A DNA stretch of 45,688 bases from Anaerolineales bacterium (lineage in GTDB: Bacteria; Chloroflexota; Anaerolineae; Anaerolineales; Villigracilaceae): NCBI GenBank assembly GCA_016789365.1, contig JAEURH010000016.1, forward strand, positions 1 to 45,688, read 5' to 3'. Of this stretch, positions 8,052 to 16,090 are shown one piece after another. Position 1 is the first letter of the stretch, and every line of letters starts with the position of its first letter. Below the pieces are notes generated by a model that was given only the letters and a program-made list of their open reading frames with translations, ran no database searches and had not been told where the DNA came from. The translations under genes and the position numbers were made by a program.

Positions 8052-9359
8052 ATGACAAAATTAACTTCTCAAGAAATCATTGACCTTAACAAAGAATACA
8101 CATTCTTCTCTTGGTCTAATCAGGGACAAATCAATCCTATCCCGATGGAAAAAGCGGAAGGTGCATACTTTTGGGATGCAGATGGAAAAAGATATTTAGA
8201 TTTTGCTTCTCAATTGGTAAATACGAATGTTGGGCATCAACATCCCAAAGTAGTCAAAGCGATTCAAGAGCAAGCCGCGAAATTAACGTTTGCTGCGCCG
8301 AGCATGGCAACTGAAGTGAGAGGTCTACTTGGGAAAAAACTGTCAGAGATTACGCCTGGTGACTTGAAAAAAACATTTTTCACCTTAGGTGGAGCCGAAG
8401 CGAATGAGAATGCAATCAAAATTGCGAGATTTTATACAGGCAGACATAAAATCCTTGCCCGTTATCGTTCGTATCACGGCGCGACTCTTGGAGCAATGAC
8501 ATTAACTGGTGATTATCGTCGTTTGCCTGCGGAGCCTGGAATCTCTGGGGTAGTGCATTTTCTTGACCCATATTGTTATCGCTGTCCATTTGGTTGGACG
8601 AAAGATACTTGCAAACGTCAGTGTATTGACCATGTCGAAGAGGTGATTCAACATGAAGGTCCAGACCAAATTGCGGCGATTTTCTTAGAAGGAGTGACAG
8701 GCACAAATGGATTAATCATCCCGCCTGATGAATATTGGCCCCGCATGCGAGAAATCTGTGACAAATATGGAATCTTGTTGATTTCAGATGAAGTGATGAG
8801 CGGCTGGGGCAGAACGGGCGAATGGTTTGCTGTGAATAACTGGAACACAGTCCCAGATATTATTACAACAGCAAAAGGAATCACGTCTGGATATGTTCCA
8901 CTTGGTGCAGTGATTGTGCGAGAAAAAATTGCCAAATTTTTTGACGACAAAGTTTTATTTGCGGGCTTAACCTATAACGGACATGCCCTCGCTTGTGCTG
9001 CTGCACTTGCCACAATTGAAGCCTACGAAGAAGATAAGATTTTTGAAAATGCAAAGAAAGTTGGAAAACATTTAGGGAAGCGACTCGAAGAATTGAAATC
9101 CAAACATCCGTCGATTGGAGATGCTCGTTATATTGGCATGTTCTCTGCGATTGAATTAGTTAAGAATCGTGAAACCAAAGAACCAATGGATATTACAGCC
9201 TTGAAAAACTTCATGATTTCAAATGGAGTATATGTTTTCAATTTCAAGAATATTTTGTTCATCGTCCCGCCGTTAGTGATTACAGAGGAACAATTAGACG
9301 AAGGTTTGAATTTGTTGGATGAAGGCTTGGCAGAGTTGATTGATAAGCAGGTAAGTTGA
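8052..9359 (+). CDS. Class III aminotransferase, taurine/beta-alanine:pyruvate-type
   Basis: A 435-residue PLP enzyme. The start is ATG 8052, with GAGG 6 nt upstream; the frame is open to 7959 but that extension is translated repeat. Motifs seen: FFTLGGAEANENAIK (109-123), YRSYHGATLGAMTLTGDYRR (138-157), ISDEVMSGWGRTGEW (244-258) with Asp246, and TTAKGITSGYVPLGAV (272-287) with the Schiff-base Lys275. A four-Cys motif PYCYRCPFG..CKRQC (173-191) is present, which I associate with taurine:pyruvate and related transaminases; it may bind a structural metal. It lies in the Lrp-led amine catabolism block. Substrate could be taurine, beta-alanine or another omega-amino acid. Confidence 0.8.
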   Translation: MTKLTSQEIIDLNKEYTFFSWSNQGQINPIPMEKAEGAYFWDADGKRYLDFASQLVNTNVGHQHPKVVKAIQEQAAKLTFAAPSMATEVRGLLGKKLSEITPGDLKKTFFTLGGAEANENAIKIARFYTGRHKILARYRSYHGATLGAMTLTGDYRRLPAEPGISGVVHFLDPYCYRCPFGWTKDTCKRQCIDHVEEVIQHEGPDQIAAIFLEGVTGTNGLIIPPDEYWPRMREICDKYGILLISDEVMSGWGRTGEWFAVNNWNTVPDIITTAKGITSGYVPLGAVIVREKIAKFFDDKVLFAGLTYNGHALACAAALATIEAYEEDKIFENAKKVGKHLGKRLEELKSKHPSIGDARYIGMFSAIELVKNRETKEPMDITALKNFMISNGVYVFNFKNILFIVPPLVITEEQLDEGLNLLDEGLAELIDKQVS

Positions 9360-9365
9360 AAAAAA

Positions 9366-9394
9366 TTGACATTAATAAGACTTACCGAATAATT
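9366..9394 (+). promoter_or_regulatory. Probable promoter of the membrane-anchored protein at 9422
   Basis: TTGACA at 9366-9371 and ATAATT at 9389-9394 with a 17-bp spacer (or TAATTA with 18). It starts 7 nt after the preceding stop codon and would give this gene its own transcript, separate from the aminotransferases. Confidence 0.5.
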
Positions 9395-9421
9395 AATCGA
9401 ATAAATTAAGGAGTGAAAAAT

Positions 9422-10264
9422 ATGGAATCTTTACCTTGGGATATGATAAGTGTAATTATTGGAGGACTAGGCTTTTTATTAGCTTTGGTTTTGGAATGGA
9501 ATAAATTAGAACCACGTCAACGCATTATAGTTTCTTCGGGTGTTGGGGTCGCTGTTTTTTTGTTGGTATATTTTGTTGCCCGACCTTTGCTTACTTTAGA
9601 ACCAACTCCTACTGCTGATAATGGAGAGACTTCTACAAGCAATACTTATTTTTTTGACGATTTTAATTCAGGAACAGATTTTAATGCAAATTATTGGAGA
9701 CGACGCGGAGATTTAGCATGTAGTACCCAATTAAAGAGTGGCCAAGTTGAATTTAGTTTAACAAACAATATCCCTTCTGCTAGTGTATGTGCCCTTTTGA
9801 CGAAAGAAGATTTATACGAAGAAGTTGGATCTATGGAGGCGGTAATTAGAGCCCAAAACGGAGCAACAGGTGATTATTCTATAGGAGTTATTGAATTTTC
9901 AAAAGGTACATTTGAAGAAGGAACCCAAACTTGGATTATTCAGTGCGGTGTTTTCCAAATACCTAATCAAAATAGTGTACAAGTTTTTTTCAATGTCCAT
10001 AGTACTTATCCGGAAGGAACTCCTGAATTTAACAAAGCAGTTTTGGCAGTAGCTGAACGCTCGTATTCTATGAAATTAGAAATCATTCCAGAATCTGATG
10101 AAGTTGTTTGCTATGCTGATGGTCAAATGATAGGTAGTTATAAAGGAAGTAACCTTACTTCATTGCATGGCGAAATAATTAGTAGAAAGATTCTTGGTTT
10201 TTGGTCATCAAATTCACAAGCAACTTATTATATTGATAGTGTTAATCTATCTCCACCAAAATAA
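9422..10264 (+). CDS. Membrane-anchored extracellular protein with beta-sandwich domain
   Basis: A 280-residue protein of unknown function. Two hydrophobic segments are visible near the N-terminus (about 8-24 and 37-54), then a short linker rich in Thr and Pro (LEPTPTADNGETSTS), then a roughly 210-residue domain beginning YFFDDFNSG and ending SQATYYIDSVNLSPP. That start and end, with alternating beta-type residues between, resemble laminin-G/concanavalin-like carbohydrate-binding folds, but this is a fold guess. The ATG at 9422 is preferred over GTG 9413 because AAGGAG at 9408-9413 is correctly spaced for it. It interrupts the aminotransferase cluster and has its own promoter, so it is probably functionally unrelated, possibly a later insertion. 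Confidence 0.65.
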   Translation: MESLPWDMISVIIGGLGFLLALVLEWNKLEPRQRIIVSSGVGVAVFLLVYFVARPLLTLEPTPTADNGETSTSNTYFFDDFNSGTDFNANYWRRRGDLACSTQLKSGQVEFSLTNNIPSASVCALLTKEDLYEEVGSMEAVIRAQNGATGDYSIGVIEFSKGTFEEGTQTWIIQCGVFQIPNQNSVQVFFNVHSTYPEGTPEFNKAVLAVAERSYSMKLEIIPESDEVVCYADGQMIGSYKGSNLTSLHGEIISRKILGFWSSNSQATYYIDSVNLSPPK

Positions 10265-10323
10265 TATTAATGACACAATTTTGAAAAGCTTATTTAATTT
10301 TCTAATATTTAATACGGTGAATT

Positions 10324-11790
10324 ATGGAAATCTTTAACTACATAAACGGCTCATGGACAAAACCAAACGTCAAAGAATATTTTGATGTGATTAATCCTGC
10401 GACGGGTCAAGTGATTGCAAAGACTCCGCTTGGTACAAAGGCGGATGTTGACTCCGCCGCAAAAGCCGCCAGTGATGCATTCCCTGCGTGGCGCAGAACA
10501 CCGGTCAATGACCGTGTGCAATATTTATTTAAGTTGCGAAATCTCATGCGCGAAAACGCGGATGAGATTGCAAAACTCATCACCAATGAATGTGGCAAAA
10601 CGTTTGAAGAAGCCAAAGCCGAAATGATTCGCGCCTATGAAAATATCGAAGTGGCTTGTGGTATGCCGATGATGATGAAAGGTGATGTCGTTGAAGATAT
10701 TGCGTCGGGCATTGATGAGTTGATGATTCGTCAACCAGTAGGTGTGTGTGCAACCATCGCGCCGTTTAATTTTCCTGGCATGATTCCGTTTTGGTATTTG
10801 CCATATGCAATTGCCGCGGGCAACACCTACATCATCAAGCCTTCTGAAAAAGTTCCGATGACGATGCAATTCATTATGAAACTCATTGAGCAAGTTGGTT
10901 TTCCAAAAGGCGTTGTCAATTTGGTCAATGGTGCTAAAGATGTTGTCGATGGAATTCTTGAGCATCCAACAATTCGCGCAATAACTTTTGTTGGTTCAAC
11001 CAATGTTGCAAAATATATTTATGCCACTGCCGCATCACATGGCAAACGAGTCCAAGCACAAGGTGGTGCAAAAAATCCTGTGATAATTCTTCCTGATGCA
11101 GATATGGAGATGGCGACAAAAATCGTCGCCGATTCAGCCTTCGGGTGTGCTGGTCAACGTTGTTTGGCAGTTTCTTTCGCTGTGACAGTGGGTGATGCTA
11201 AAAACCAATTCACTGAATTAATTTGTGATGCCGCATCTTCTCGCGTTGTTGGTTACGGACTCGACTCAGGCGTACAAATGGGACCAGTCATCAACATGGC
11301 GAGCAAGAGCAGAGTCGAGCAGTTGATAGGACTCGGTCAAAGAGAAGGAGCAACTGTCCCCGTAGATGGACGCGGGACTTTAATCAAAGGCTATGATGGC
11401 GGTTCATTTATCAAACCGACCATTTTGGCAGATGTGCCACGCGGCAGTGAAATCGCAAAGACAGAAATTTTTGGACCCGTGTTGAGTTTGATGCATGTCA
11501 ATACGGTGGATGATGCGATTGAGTTGGTGAATAGTGGGCAATATGGCAACCAAGCCAGCTTGTTTACATCTAGTGGAAATGCCGCCCGAAAATTTAGATA
11601 CGAAGCCGAAGCAGGCAATATCGGAATCAATATCGGTGTCGCCGCGCCGATGGCATTTTTCCCTTTTAGTGGTTGGAAAGATTCTTTCTTCGGCGATATG
11701 CATGGTCAAGGCATGGATGCTGTTGAATTTTTTACACAAAAGAAAATTGTGGTCGAACGTTGGCCCAAAGAATGGACGAGGAAATTCTAG
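10324..11790 (+). CDS. mmsA: CoA-acylating methylmalonate/malonate-semialdehyde dehydrogenase
   Basis: A 488-residue aldehyde dehydrogenase. The nucleophile is Cys280 in [12 protein letters not shown] (273-284); the NAD-binding region shows [12 protein letters not shown] (146-157) and ITFVGST (220-226). The usual catalytic Glu is absent: the segment reads QAQGGAKNP (244-252), which is the pattern of MMSDH-type enzymes that use CoA rather than water to release the acyl group. The expected reaction is methylmalonate semialdehyde or malonate semialdehyde plus CoA and NAD to propionyl-CoA or acetyl-CoA. This fits transamination of beta-alanine or 3-aminoisobutyrate by a neighbouring aminotransferase. 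It is also close enough in place to patA that a role with amine-derived aldehydes is possible. The ribosome site is weak (GGTG). Confidence 0.88.
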   Translation: MEIFNYINGSWTKPNVKEYFDVINPATGQVIAKTPLGTKADVDSAAKAASDAFPAWRRTPVNDRVQYLFKLRNLMRENADEIAKLITNECGKTFEEAKAEMIRAYENIEVACGMPMMMKGDVVEDIASGIDELMIRQPVGVCATIAPFNFPGMIPFWYLPYAIAAGNTYIIKPSEKVPMTMQFIMKLIEQVGFPKGVVNLVNGAKDVVDGILEHPTIRAITFVGSTNVAKYIYATAASHGKRVQAQGGAKNPVIILPDADMEMATKIVADSAFGCAGQRCLAVSFAVTVGDAKNQFTELICDAASSRVVGYGLDSGVQMGPVINMASKSRVEQLIGLGQREGATVPVDGRGTLIKGYDGGSFIKPTILADVPRGSEIAKTEIFGPVLSLMHVNTVDDAIELVNSGQYGNQASLFTSSGNAARKFRYEAEAGNIGINIGVAAPMAFFPFSGWKDSFFGDMHGQGMDAVEFFTQKKIVVERWPKEWTRKF

Positions 11791-11800
11791 AAATAGCGGG

Positions 11801-11920
11801 TGGTCGAGTAGTTGCGAGTGATAACTAGCAACGTATCGAGACCACAAGTGAATAGAATAATTTTTTTATAAAACTGTTGGTTTCGATACGGGCGACCAAG
11901 AACGTCGCCCTACTCAACCA
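11801..11920. repeat. Dispersed palindromic repeat, family B (copy 2)
   Basis: A 120-bp element with ends TGGTCGAGTA (11801-11810) and TACTCAACCA (11911-11920) and inner arms CGTATCGAGACCA and TGGTTTCGATACG. It is the sibling of 7915-8039, also directly before an aminotransferase gene, ending 21 nt before its ATG. Confidence 0.85.
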
Positions 11921-11941
11921 ACGATATATAAAGGAAAATTT

Positions 11942-13300
11942 ATGATTGACTACGAAGACGCATTAGATTATTCAGCCCGTTGGATGGATTTGATTCAAAA
12001 AACAGATTTTCCAACCAAAGAGTTGGCGCATCAAATCATTGATGAATCAAAAGATAATTTTGCTGAACACTATAACCGTAATTGGTTGGAATATCGCAAG
12101 TCTGTAACAGAAGCGGGTGATTGGGCATCTGTCGAATGGACAGGTTCAGGTTCAGTTATCAAAGATGTGTTGGGCAGAGAATTTTTAGATTTTCTCGGCG
12201 GCTTTGGCATGATGGATTTAGGCTGGAGACATCCAACAGTGATTGAAACTGTTAAAGCGCAATTGAATTGGTCGCCCATGCCTTCACAGGAATTACTTGA
12301 CCCATTGCGTGGCGTGTTAGCAAAATTGCTTGCATCAATTACGCCCGGTGATTTGAAATACAGTTGGTTTGGTGCTAGTGGAACAGAAGCCAATGAAGCC
12401 GCCATGAAAATTGCAAAACTTTATACAGGCAAAACTGCATTCATTGTCGGTGTACGGGCATTTCATGGCAAAACAATGGGCTCATTGTCTTTAATGGGCA
12501 AATCAGATTTTCGTGCTCAAATGGGAGCAATGTATGGCGGGCAGGTCTATCATGTTCCATTTGGTGATGCAGATGCTGTGGAAAAACAACTTGAGATTTG
12601 TGACAAAGTTGGAGTTGGAGTCGCGGCTGTGATGTTTGAGCCAATTCAAGGTGAGTCTGGCGCGATTGTTCCGCCTGATGATTTCTGGACCCGAATCCGC
12701 GAAGCAACAAAAAAATATAAAGTGTTGTTAATTGCTGATGAAGTGCAAACAGGTTTAGGACGCACAGGGAAATTATGGGGCGTAGAAAATTGGAATGTTG
12801 TGCCAGATATTTTGACAGTGGCAAAGTCATTAGGTGGTGGTGTAATGCCCATTGGTGCAACGATTACCACTGAAGAAATTTATCAACCAATGATGTATCC
12901 AAACCCATTTATGCACACCACTACAACTGGTGGAAATGCTTTAGCATGTTCCGCTGCGATTTCTACCATTCATGTCATATTGAAAGAAAGACTCTGGGAA
13001 CAAGCCGCAGAGAAAGGCGCATACTTAATGCCGCATTTAGAAAATTTTGTTCAACAATACCCGCAAATTTTTGAGCGTGTAACTGGCAAAGGTTTATTAA
13101 TCGGAATGCACTTCAAAAACCCAGAAATTGGTTATAAAGTAGCGGCAGGTTTATTCAAACGTGGTGTGTTGGTTTCTGGCACACTCACTAGTGCACAAAC
13201 TGTTCGTCTTGAACCGCCATTAATTGTCACAAAAGAACAGTTAGATATGCTGTTAGAACGATTACAGGAAACATTAAAAGAAATTGTAAAAAACATATAG
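11942..13300 (+). CDS. patA: Putrescine aminotransferase-like class III aminotransferase
   Basis: A 452-residue PLP enzyme that aligns by eye along its whole length with E. coli putrescine aminotransferase: shared blocks include EYRKSVT (50-56), LGGFGMMDLG (85-94), SQELLDPLRGVLAKLLA (115-131), MFEPIQGESGAIVPP (231-245), ADEVQTGLGRTGK (265-277) with Asp266, VAKSLGGGVMPIGATI (293-308) with Schiff-base Lys295, and HTTTTGGNALAC. The enzyme transfers the amino group of putrescine or cadaverine to 2-oxoglutarate, giving 4-aminobutanal. A gamma-aminobutyraldehyde dehydrogenase is not evident here unless the upstream semialdehyde dehydrogenase serves. Ribosome site AAGGAAAA is well placed. Converges on the mrp gene without a clear terminator. 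Confidence 0.85.
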   Translation: MIDYEDALDYSARWMDLIQKTDFPTKELAHQIIDESKDNFAEHYNRNWLEYRKSVTEAGDWASVEWTGSGSVIKDVLGREFLDFLGGFGMMDLGWRHPTVIETVKAQLNWSPMPSQELLDPLRGVLAKLLASITPGDLKYSWFGASGTEANEAAMKIAKLYTGKTAFIVGVRAFHGKTMGSLSLMGKSDFRAQMGAMYGGQVYHVPFGDADAVEKQLEICDKVGVGVAAVMFEPIQGESGAIVPPDDFWTRIREATKKYKVLLIADEVQTGLGRTGKLWGVENWNVVPDILTVAKSLGGGVMPIGATITTEEIYQPMMYPNPFMHTTTTGGNALACSAAISTIHVILKERLWEQAAEKGAYLMPHLENFVQQYPQIFERVTGKGLLIGMHFKNPEIGYKVAAGLFKRGVLVSGTLTSAQTVRLEPPLIVTKEQLDMLLERLQETLKEIVKNI

Positions 13301-13332
13301 TAAATTTTTTATTATTAAATATCTACTATTCT

Positions 13333-14406
13333 CTATTCAACAATGTTAATCGGCACAGACTTGCTTCCGCCAAATGCGGCAACCGAAACTTTTTGTGCAA
13401 TTTTTTCAGCAATTTCGTTCAATGCTTTGGCAACATTTGATTCGGGATTTGTAACCACAATTGGTTTACCCGTATCACCACCAATACGTACTTGTTGGTC
13501 AATTGGCACGCCGCCTAAAAAGGCAGTCTCTGTCAGTTTAGATAAATGCTCACCGCCGCCTGAACCGAATAAATCCATTTTTGAACCGTCGGGCAATTCT
13601 AAGTAAGACATATTCTCAACAACGCCGAGAATTGGTACTTCTAATTTTTTGAACATATTAATTCCGCGCCCAGCATCTTCAAGTGAAACCAATTGAGGCA
13701 AGGTCACAATCACTGCGCCACTTAATGGTAATGCTTGCGCAAGTGATAATGCCGCATCGCCTGTGCCGGGCGGTAAATCAATAATTAAATAATCTAACTC
13801 ACCCCATTCCACATCGCCTAAAAATTGGCGGATGACGGAATTGAGCATCGGTCCACGCCAAATCAATGGCTCGCCAGGGCGCACAAGCAAACCCATCGAA
13901 ACCATTTTTAATCCATACACTTCAGCGGGGATGATGCGTGGTCCTTGTGGGGGAGGTAAAGATTCGACTCCCAACATCGTAGGCGTGTTTGGTCCGTAGA
14001 TATCCGCATCTAACAACCCGACTCTTGCCCCTGCTTGCGCCAAAGCCACTGCTACATTGACAGCCACTGTAGATTTGCCTACGCCACCTTTTCCAGAACC
14101 AACTGCAATCGCGTTGCGAATCGGAGTTTTCACAAGTCCACGCATACGCCCATCGTTTGGCACATCCGAATCCATTTTGACAGTTATAGTTTTTACACCA
14201 TCCACTTTCATCACGGCTTCTTTACAATCTTTTTCAATTTTCCCGCGAAACGGACAAGCAGGCGTTGTCAACATCACAGTAAATGAAACATGACTTCCTT
14301 CAATTTCAAGGTTCTTAATCATGTTCAAAGTGACAAGGTCTTGACCTAAATCAGGCTCTTGCACAGTGCTTAATGCTTTTAATATGGCTTCATTTGTAAT
14401 TGTCAT
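13333..14406 (-). CDS. mrp: Mrp/NBP35 family P-loop ATPase, Fe-S cluster carrier type
   Basis: A 357-residue protein with an N-terminal DUF59/MIP18 domain (about 1-85, containing ACPFRGKIEKDC) and a MinD-like ATPase domain. The deviant Walker A is GSGKGGVGKST (103-113) and the switch region LLDADIYGPNTPTMLG follows. Family members load and transfer Fe-S clusters. The usual CxxC that holds the bridging cluster is missing: where others have a Cys pair the sequence reads ENMSYLELPDGSKMDLFGSG. The start is ATG 14406 rather than TTG 14418. It follows iscX by 17 nt, supporting a role in Fe-S metabolism. Confident in family; cluster carriage is doubtful without the Cys pair. Confidence 0.88.
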   Translation of the reverse strand: MTITNEAILKALSTVQEPDLGQDLVTLNMIKNLEIEGSHVSFTVMLTTPACPFRGKIEKDCKEAVMKVDGVKTITVKMDSDVPNDGRMRGLVKTPIRNAIAVGSGKGGVGKSTVAVNVAVALAQAGARVGLLDADIYGPNTPTMLGVESLPPPQGPRIIPAEVYGLKMVSMGLLVRPGEPLIWRGPMLNSVIRQFLGDVEWGELDYLIIDLPPGTGDAALSLAQALPLSGAVIVTLPQLVSLEDAGRGINMFKKLEVPILGVVENMSYLELPDGSKMDLFGSGGGEHLSKLTETAFLGGVPIDQQVRIGGDTGKPIVVTNPESNVAKALNEIAEKIAQKVSVAAFGGSKSVPINIVE

Positions 14407-14423
14407 GTCTCTACTCAATAAAA

Positions 14424-14627
14424 TTATTTTTTGTGAATTAACTCTTCATACCAATCCTGATAAATCGAACGTAAAATATCATCATTAGCAAGTTGTGGTT
14501 CGTCATCAAATTCGGGTAATGCTAACGTCCAAGTATAAATTTGTCCCAACGTCACTTCTTCAATGTTTACATCTTTATACTTTCTTTTTAATTCCATCGC
14601 AATGGCGTAGGTTGCTTCCCAATTCAT
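14424..14627 (-). CDS. iscX: IscX-like Fe-S cluster assembly protein
   Basis: A 67-residue acidic protein that matches IscX (YfhJ) by eye: NWEATYAIAMEL at the start, then LALPEFDDEPQLANDDIL (about 35-52) corresponding to the LEDFDDDPQASNEKIL block of E. coli IscX, then a Trp near the C-terminus (YQDWYEEL). IscX binds the cysteine desulfurase IscS and iron and tunes cluster synthesis. Here there is no isc operon in view, but it is directly upstream of the Mrp ATPase. Its start overlaps the stop of the DUF2834 gene by 4 nt. Confidence 0.82.
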   Translation of the reverse strand: MNWEATYAIAMELKRKYKDVNIEEVTLGQIYTWTLALPEFDDEPQLANDDILRSIYQDWYEELIHKK

Positions 14628-14941
14628 TTTGCACTTTCTAAATGTCTTTCACGAAAATAAAAGAATAATGGCAAAGCAAAAGATAAGCCTACCGCAGTTA
14701 ATAGCAAAAATATCCACCAGTTTTTCATTTTGATGCGGCTACCTTCAATTGCCATAAACGTCCATGCAGTAAACACGCTCATCGCCAAATCGGCATTAAA
14801 TGCCGCGCTCATTGGCGTTGCAAACAAACTTGACATGGCTTGAAGCGTTGGCGTTGTTTCCGTTGTGTAAAATTGAAACAGATAATAATACGGAAACACA
14901 AACCCTAAAAATGTAAGCAGTAGATAAATGTTCTTTTTCAC
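14624..14941 (-). CDS. DUF2834 family small membrane protein
   Basis: A 105-residue protein with three hydrophobic segments (about 5-22, 47-64, 75-94) and a cytoplasmic-looking basic tail. The pattern LTFLGFVFPYYYLFQF near the start and ALPLFFYFRERH near the end matches the DUF2834 family as I know it; the function is unknown. The start codon is GTG at 14939-14941 and there is no ribosome site; a TATAAT on this strand at 14954-14949 would put the transcript start at about 14942, so the mRNA is probably leaderless. It leads an operon with iscX and mrp. Confidence 0.7.
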   Translation of the reverse strand: MKKNIYLLLTFLGFVFPYYYLFQFYTTETTPTLQAMSSLFATPMSAAFNADLAMSVFTAWTFMAIEGSRIKMKNWWIFLLLTAVGLSFALPLFFYFRERHLESAK

Positions 14942-14948
14942 AAATGAG

Positions 14949-14978
14949 ATTATAGCATACTGCCATGCGATGTATAAT
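14949..14978. promoter_or_regulatory. Two divergent -10 boxes; leaderless start for the DUF2834 gene
   Basis: TATAAT occurs on the minus strand at 14954-14949 and on the plus strand at 14973-14978. The minus box predicts initiation at the GTG start codon of the DUF2834 gene; the plus box predicts a start near 14985 for the gene at 15036. No strong -35 is seen for either. Confidence 0.5.
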
Positions 14979-15035
14979 CTGATGAATTATCGCCTCTTTC
15001 TTTGGTGATGCCTGATTCGCGTGCGTAAAAATTTT

Positions 15036-15569
15036 ATGAATCTCAACCTATTTGAATTTAACGAAAGCGACTTAAACTCCAATCGCATGGGGTTAATCTC
15101 TGCGCGCCAGCAACAAGCATTAAATCAATATGCTGGTGGCATCCGCAAATCACAATGGGGTTCAGTATGGGTAATAGGTTTCTTCCTGCCATTTGGTTTG
15201 TGCTTGATACTAGGTATGTATTTATCTAATGAAAGCACACGCCAAGCCTTATTTTCTGACCCATTAAATTTTATTATTATTTTGGCTGTCATTCCTATTG
15301 TGATTTTTATCATCGCCTTGGGAATTTTCTTTGCCAACCGCCGTGCCAACAAATTAGAAAATGCAGAATTGAAAAGAGTAGAAGGGATTGTAAAGCATGA
15401 CGAAGAGCATTCTAAATATGGCGCCACTTATTATTTGATTGTAGACGATGTAGAATTTTTGTTTTCTGAAAATGTCAATGAAATATTTCCCGAAGGCTCA
15501 CACTTTCGGATTTATTATTGCGATGCCACACATTTTCAATTGATATTATCTTACGAAAAATTGAGTTAA
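15036..15569 (+). CDS. Hypothetical membrane protein with two TM segments
   Basis: A 177-residue protein I do not recognise. A polar N-terminus of about 45 residues (with NSNRMGLISARQQQALNQYA) precedes two hydrophobic segments (about 48-65 and 80-105), then a basic stretch FANRRANKLENAELKRVEG and a small C-terminal domain of about 55 residues with alternating beta pattern (TYYLIVDDVEFLF, HFRIYYCDATHFQLIL). ATG 15036 is chosen; GTG 15021 is the in-frame alternative, and neither has a clear ribosome site. Its stop codon overlaps that of the convergent dCMP deaminase gene by 3-4 nt in the palindrome GAGTTAACTC. Confidence 0.65.
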   Translation: MNLNLFEFNESDLNSNRMGLISARQQQALNQYAGGIRKSQWGSVWVIGFFLPFGLCLILGMYLSNESTRQALFSDPLNFIIILAVIPIVIFIIALGIFFANRRANKLENAELKRVEGIVKHDEEHSKYGATYYLIVDDVEFLFSENVNEIFPEGSHFRIYYCDATHFQLILSYEKLS

Positions 15570-16000
15570 CTCGCAGGGTTAAATTCTTTCTGAACAAGTT
15601 CAATCCCTGCTGTATTTATAAAGTTTATTGCATTTTCATCAGTGCGATAAGCAACACTATACACAATTTTTGTAATGCCTGCATTAATCAATGCTTTGGT
15701 ACATTGAATACAAGGCAAATGCGTCACATAACAAACAGCACCTTTGGTTGAAATGCCGTGCAAAGCCGCTTGAATAATCGCATTTGTTTCAGCATGAATC
15801 GTGCGCACACAATGACCTTCTACCATTAAGTGACCAATCTCATCGCAATGAGCCTGCCCCGCGGGTGAACCATTAAACCCCGTCGTCAAGATGCGTTTTT
15901 CTCTCACTAGCACACAACCCACAAAGGCACGGTCACAAGTGCTTCGTTCTGAAACAGCAAAAGCAATTTTCATAAAATAAGAATCCCAATCAGGGCGCAT
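15566..16000 (-). CDS. comEB: dCMP deaminase (ComE operon protein 2 family)
   Basis: A 144-residue zinc-dependent deaminase. The catalytic motif is TIHAETNA (67-74) with zinc ligand His69 and proton shuttle Glu71, and HLPCIQCTKALINAG (94-108) with zinc ligands Cys97 and Cys100. HCDEIGHLMVEGHC (51-64) is the extra Cys/His segment usual in dCMP deaminases of this group. The enzyme converts dCMP to dUMP, feeding dTMP synthesis. It is a single gene, divergent from the FabH-like gene and convergent with the hypothetical membrane protein. Confidence 0.9.
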   Translation of the reverse strand: MRPDWDSYFMKIAFAVSERSTCDRAFVGCVLVREKRILTTGFNGSPAGQAHCDEIGHLMVEGHCVRTIHAETNAIIQAALHGISTKGAVCYVTHLPCIQCTKALINAGITKIVYSVAYRTDENAINFINTAGIELVQKEFNPAS

Positions 16001-16090
16001 AGAAACCTCTTTTTATCTCAATTTTACGCTTATTTTACAGCGAAGCCTTTTGTTTCGATTGGTGTTTTAAGCCAAAAGGAGTTTGACCCA

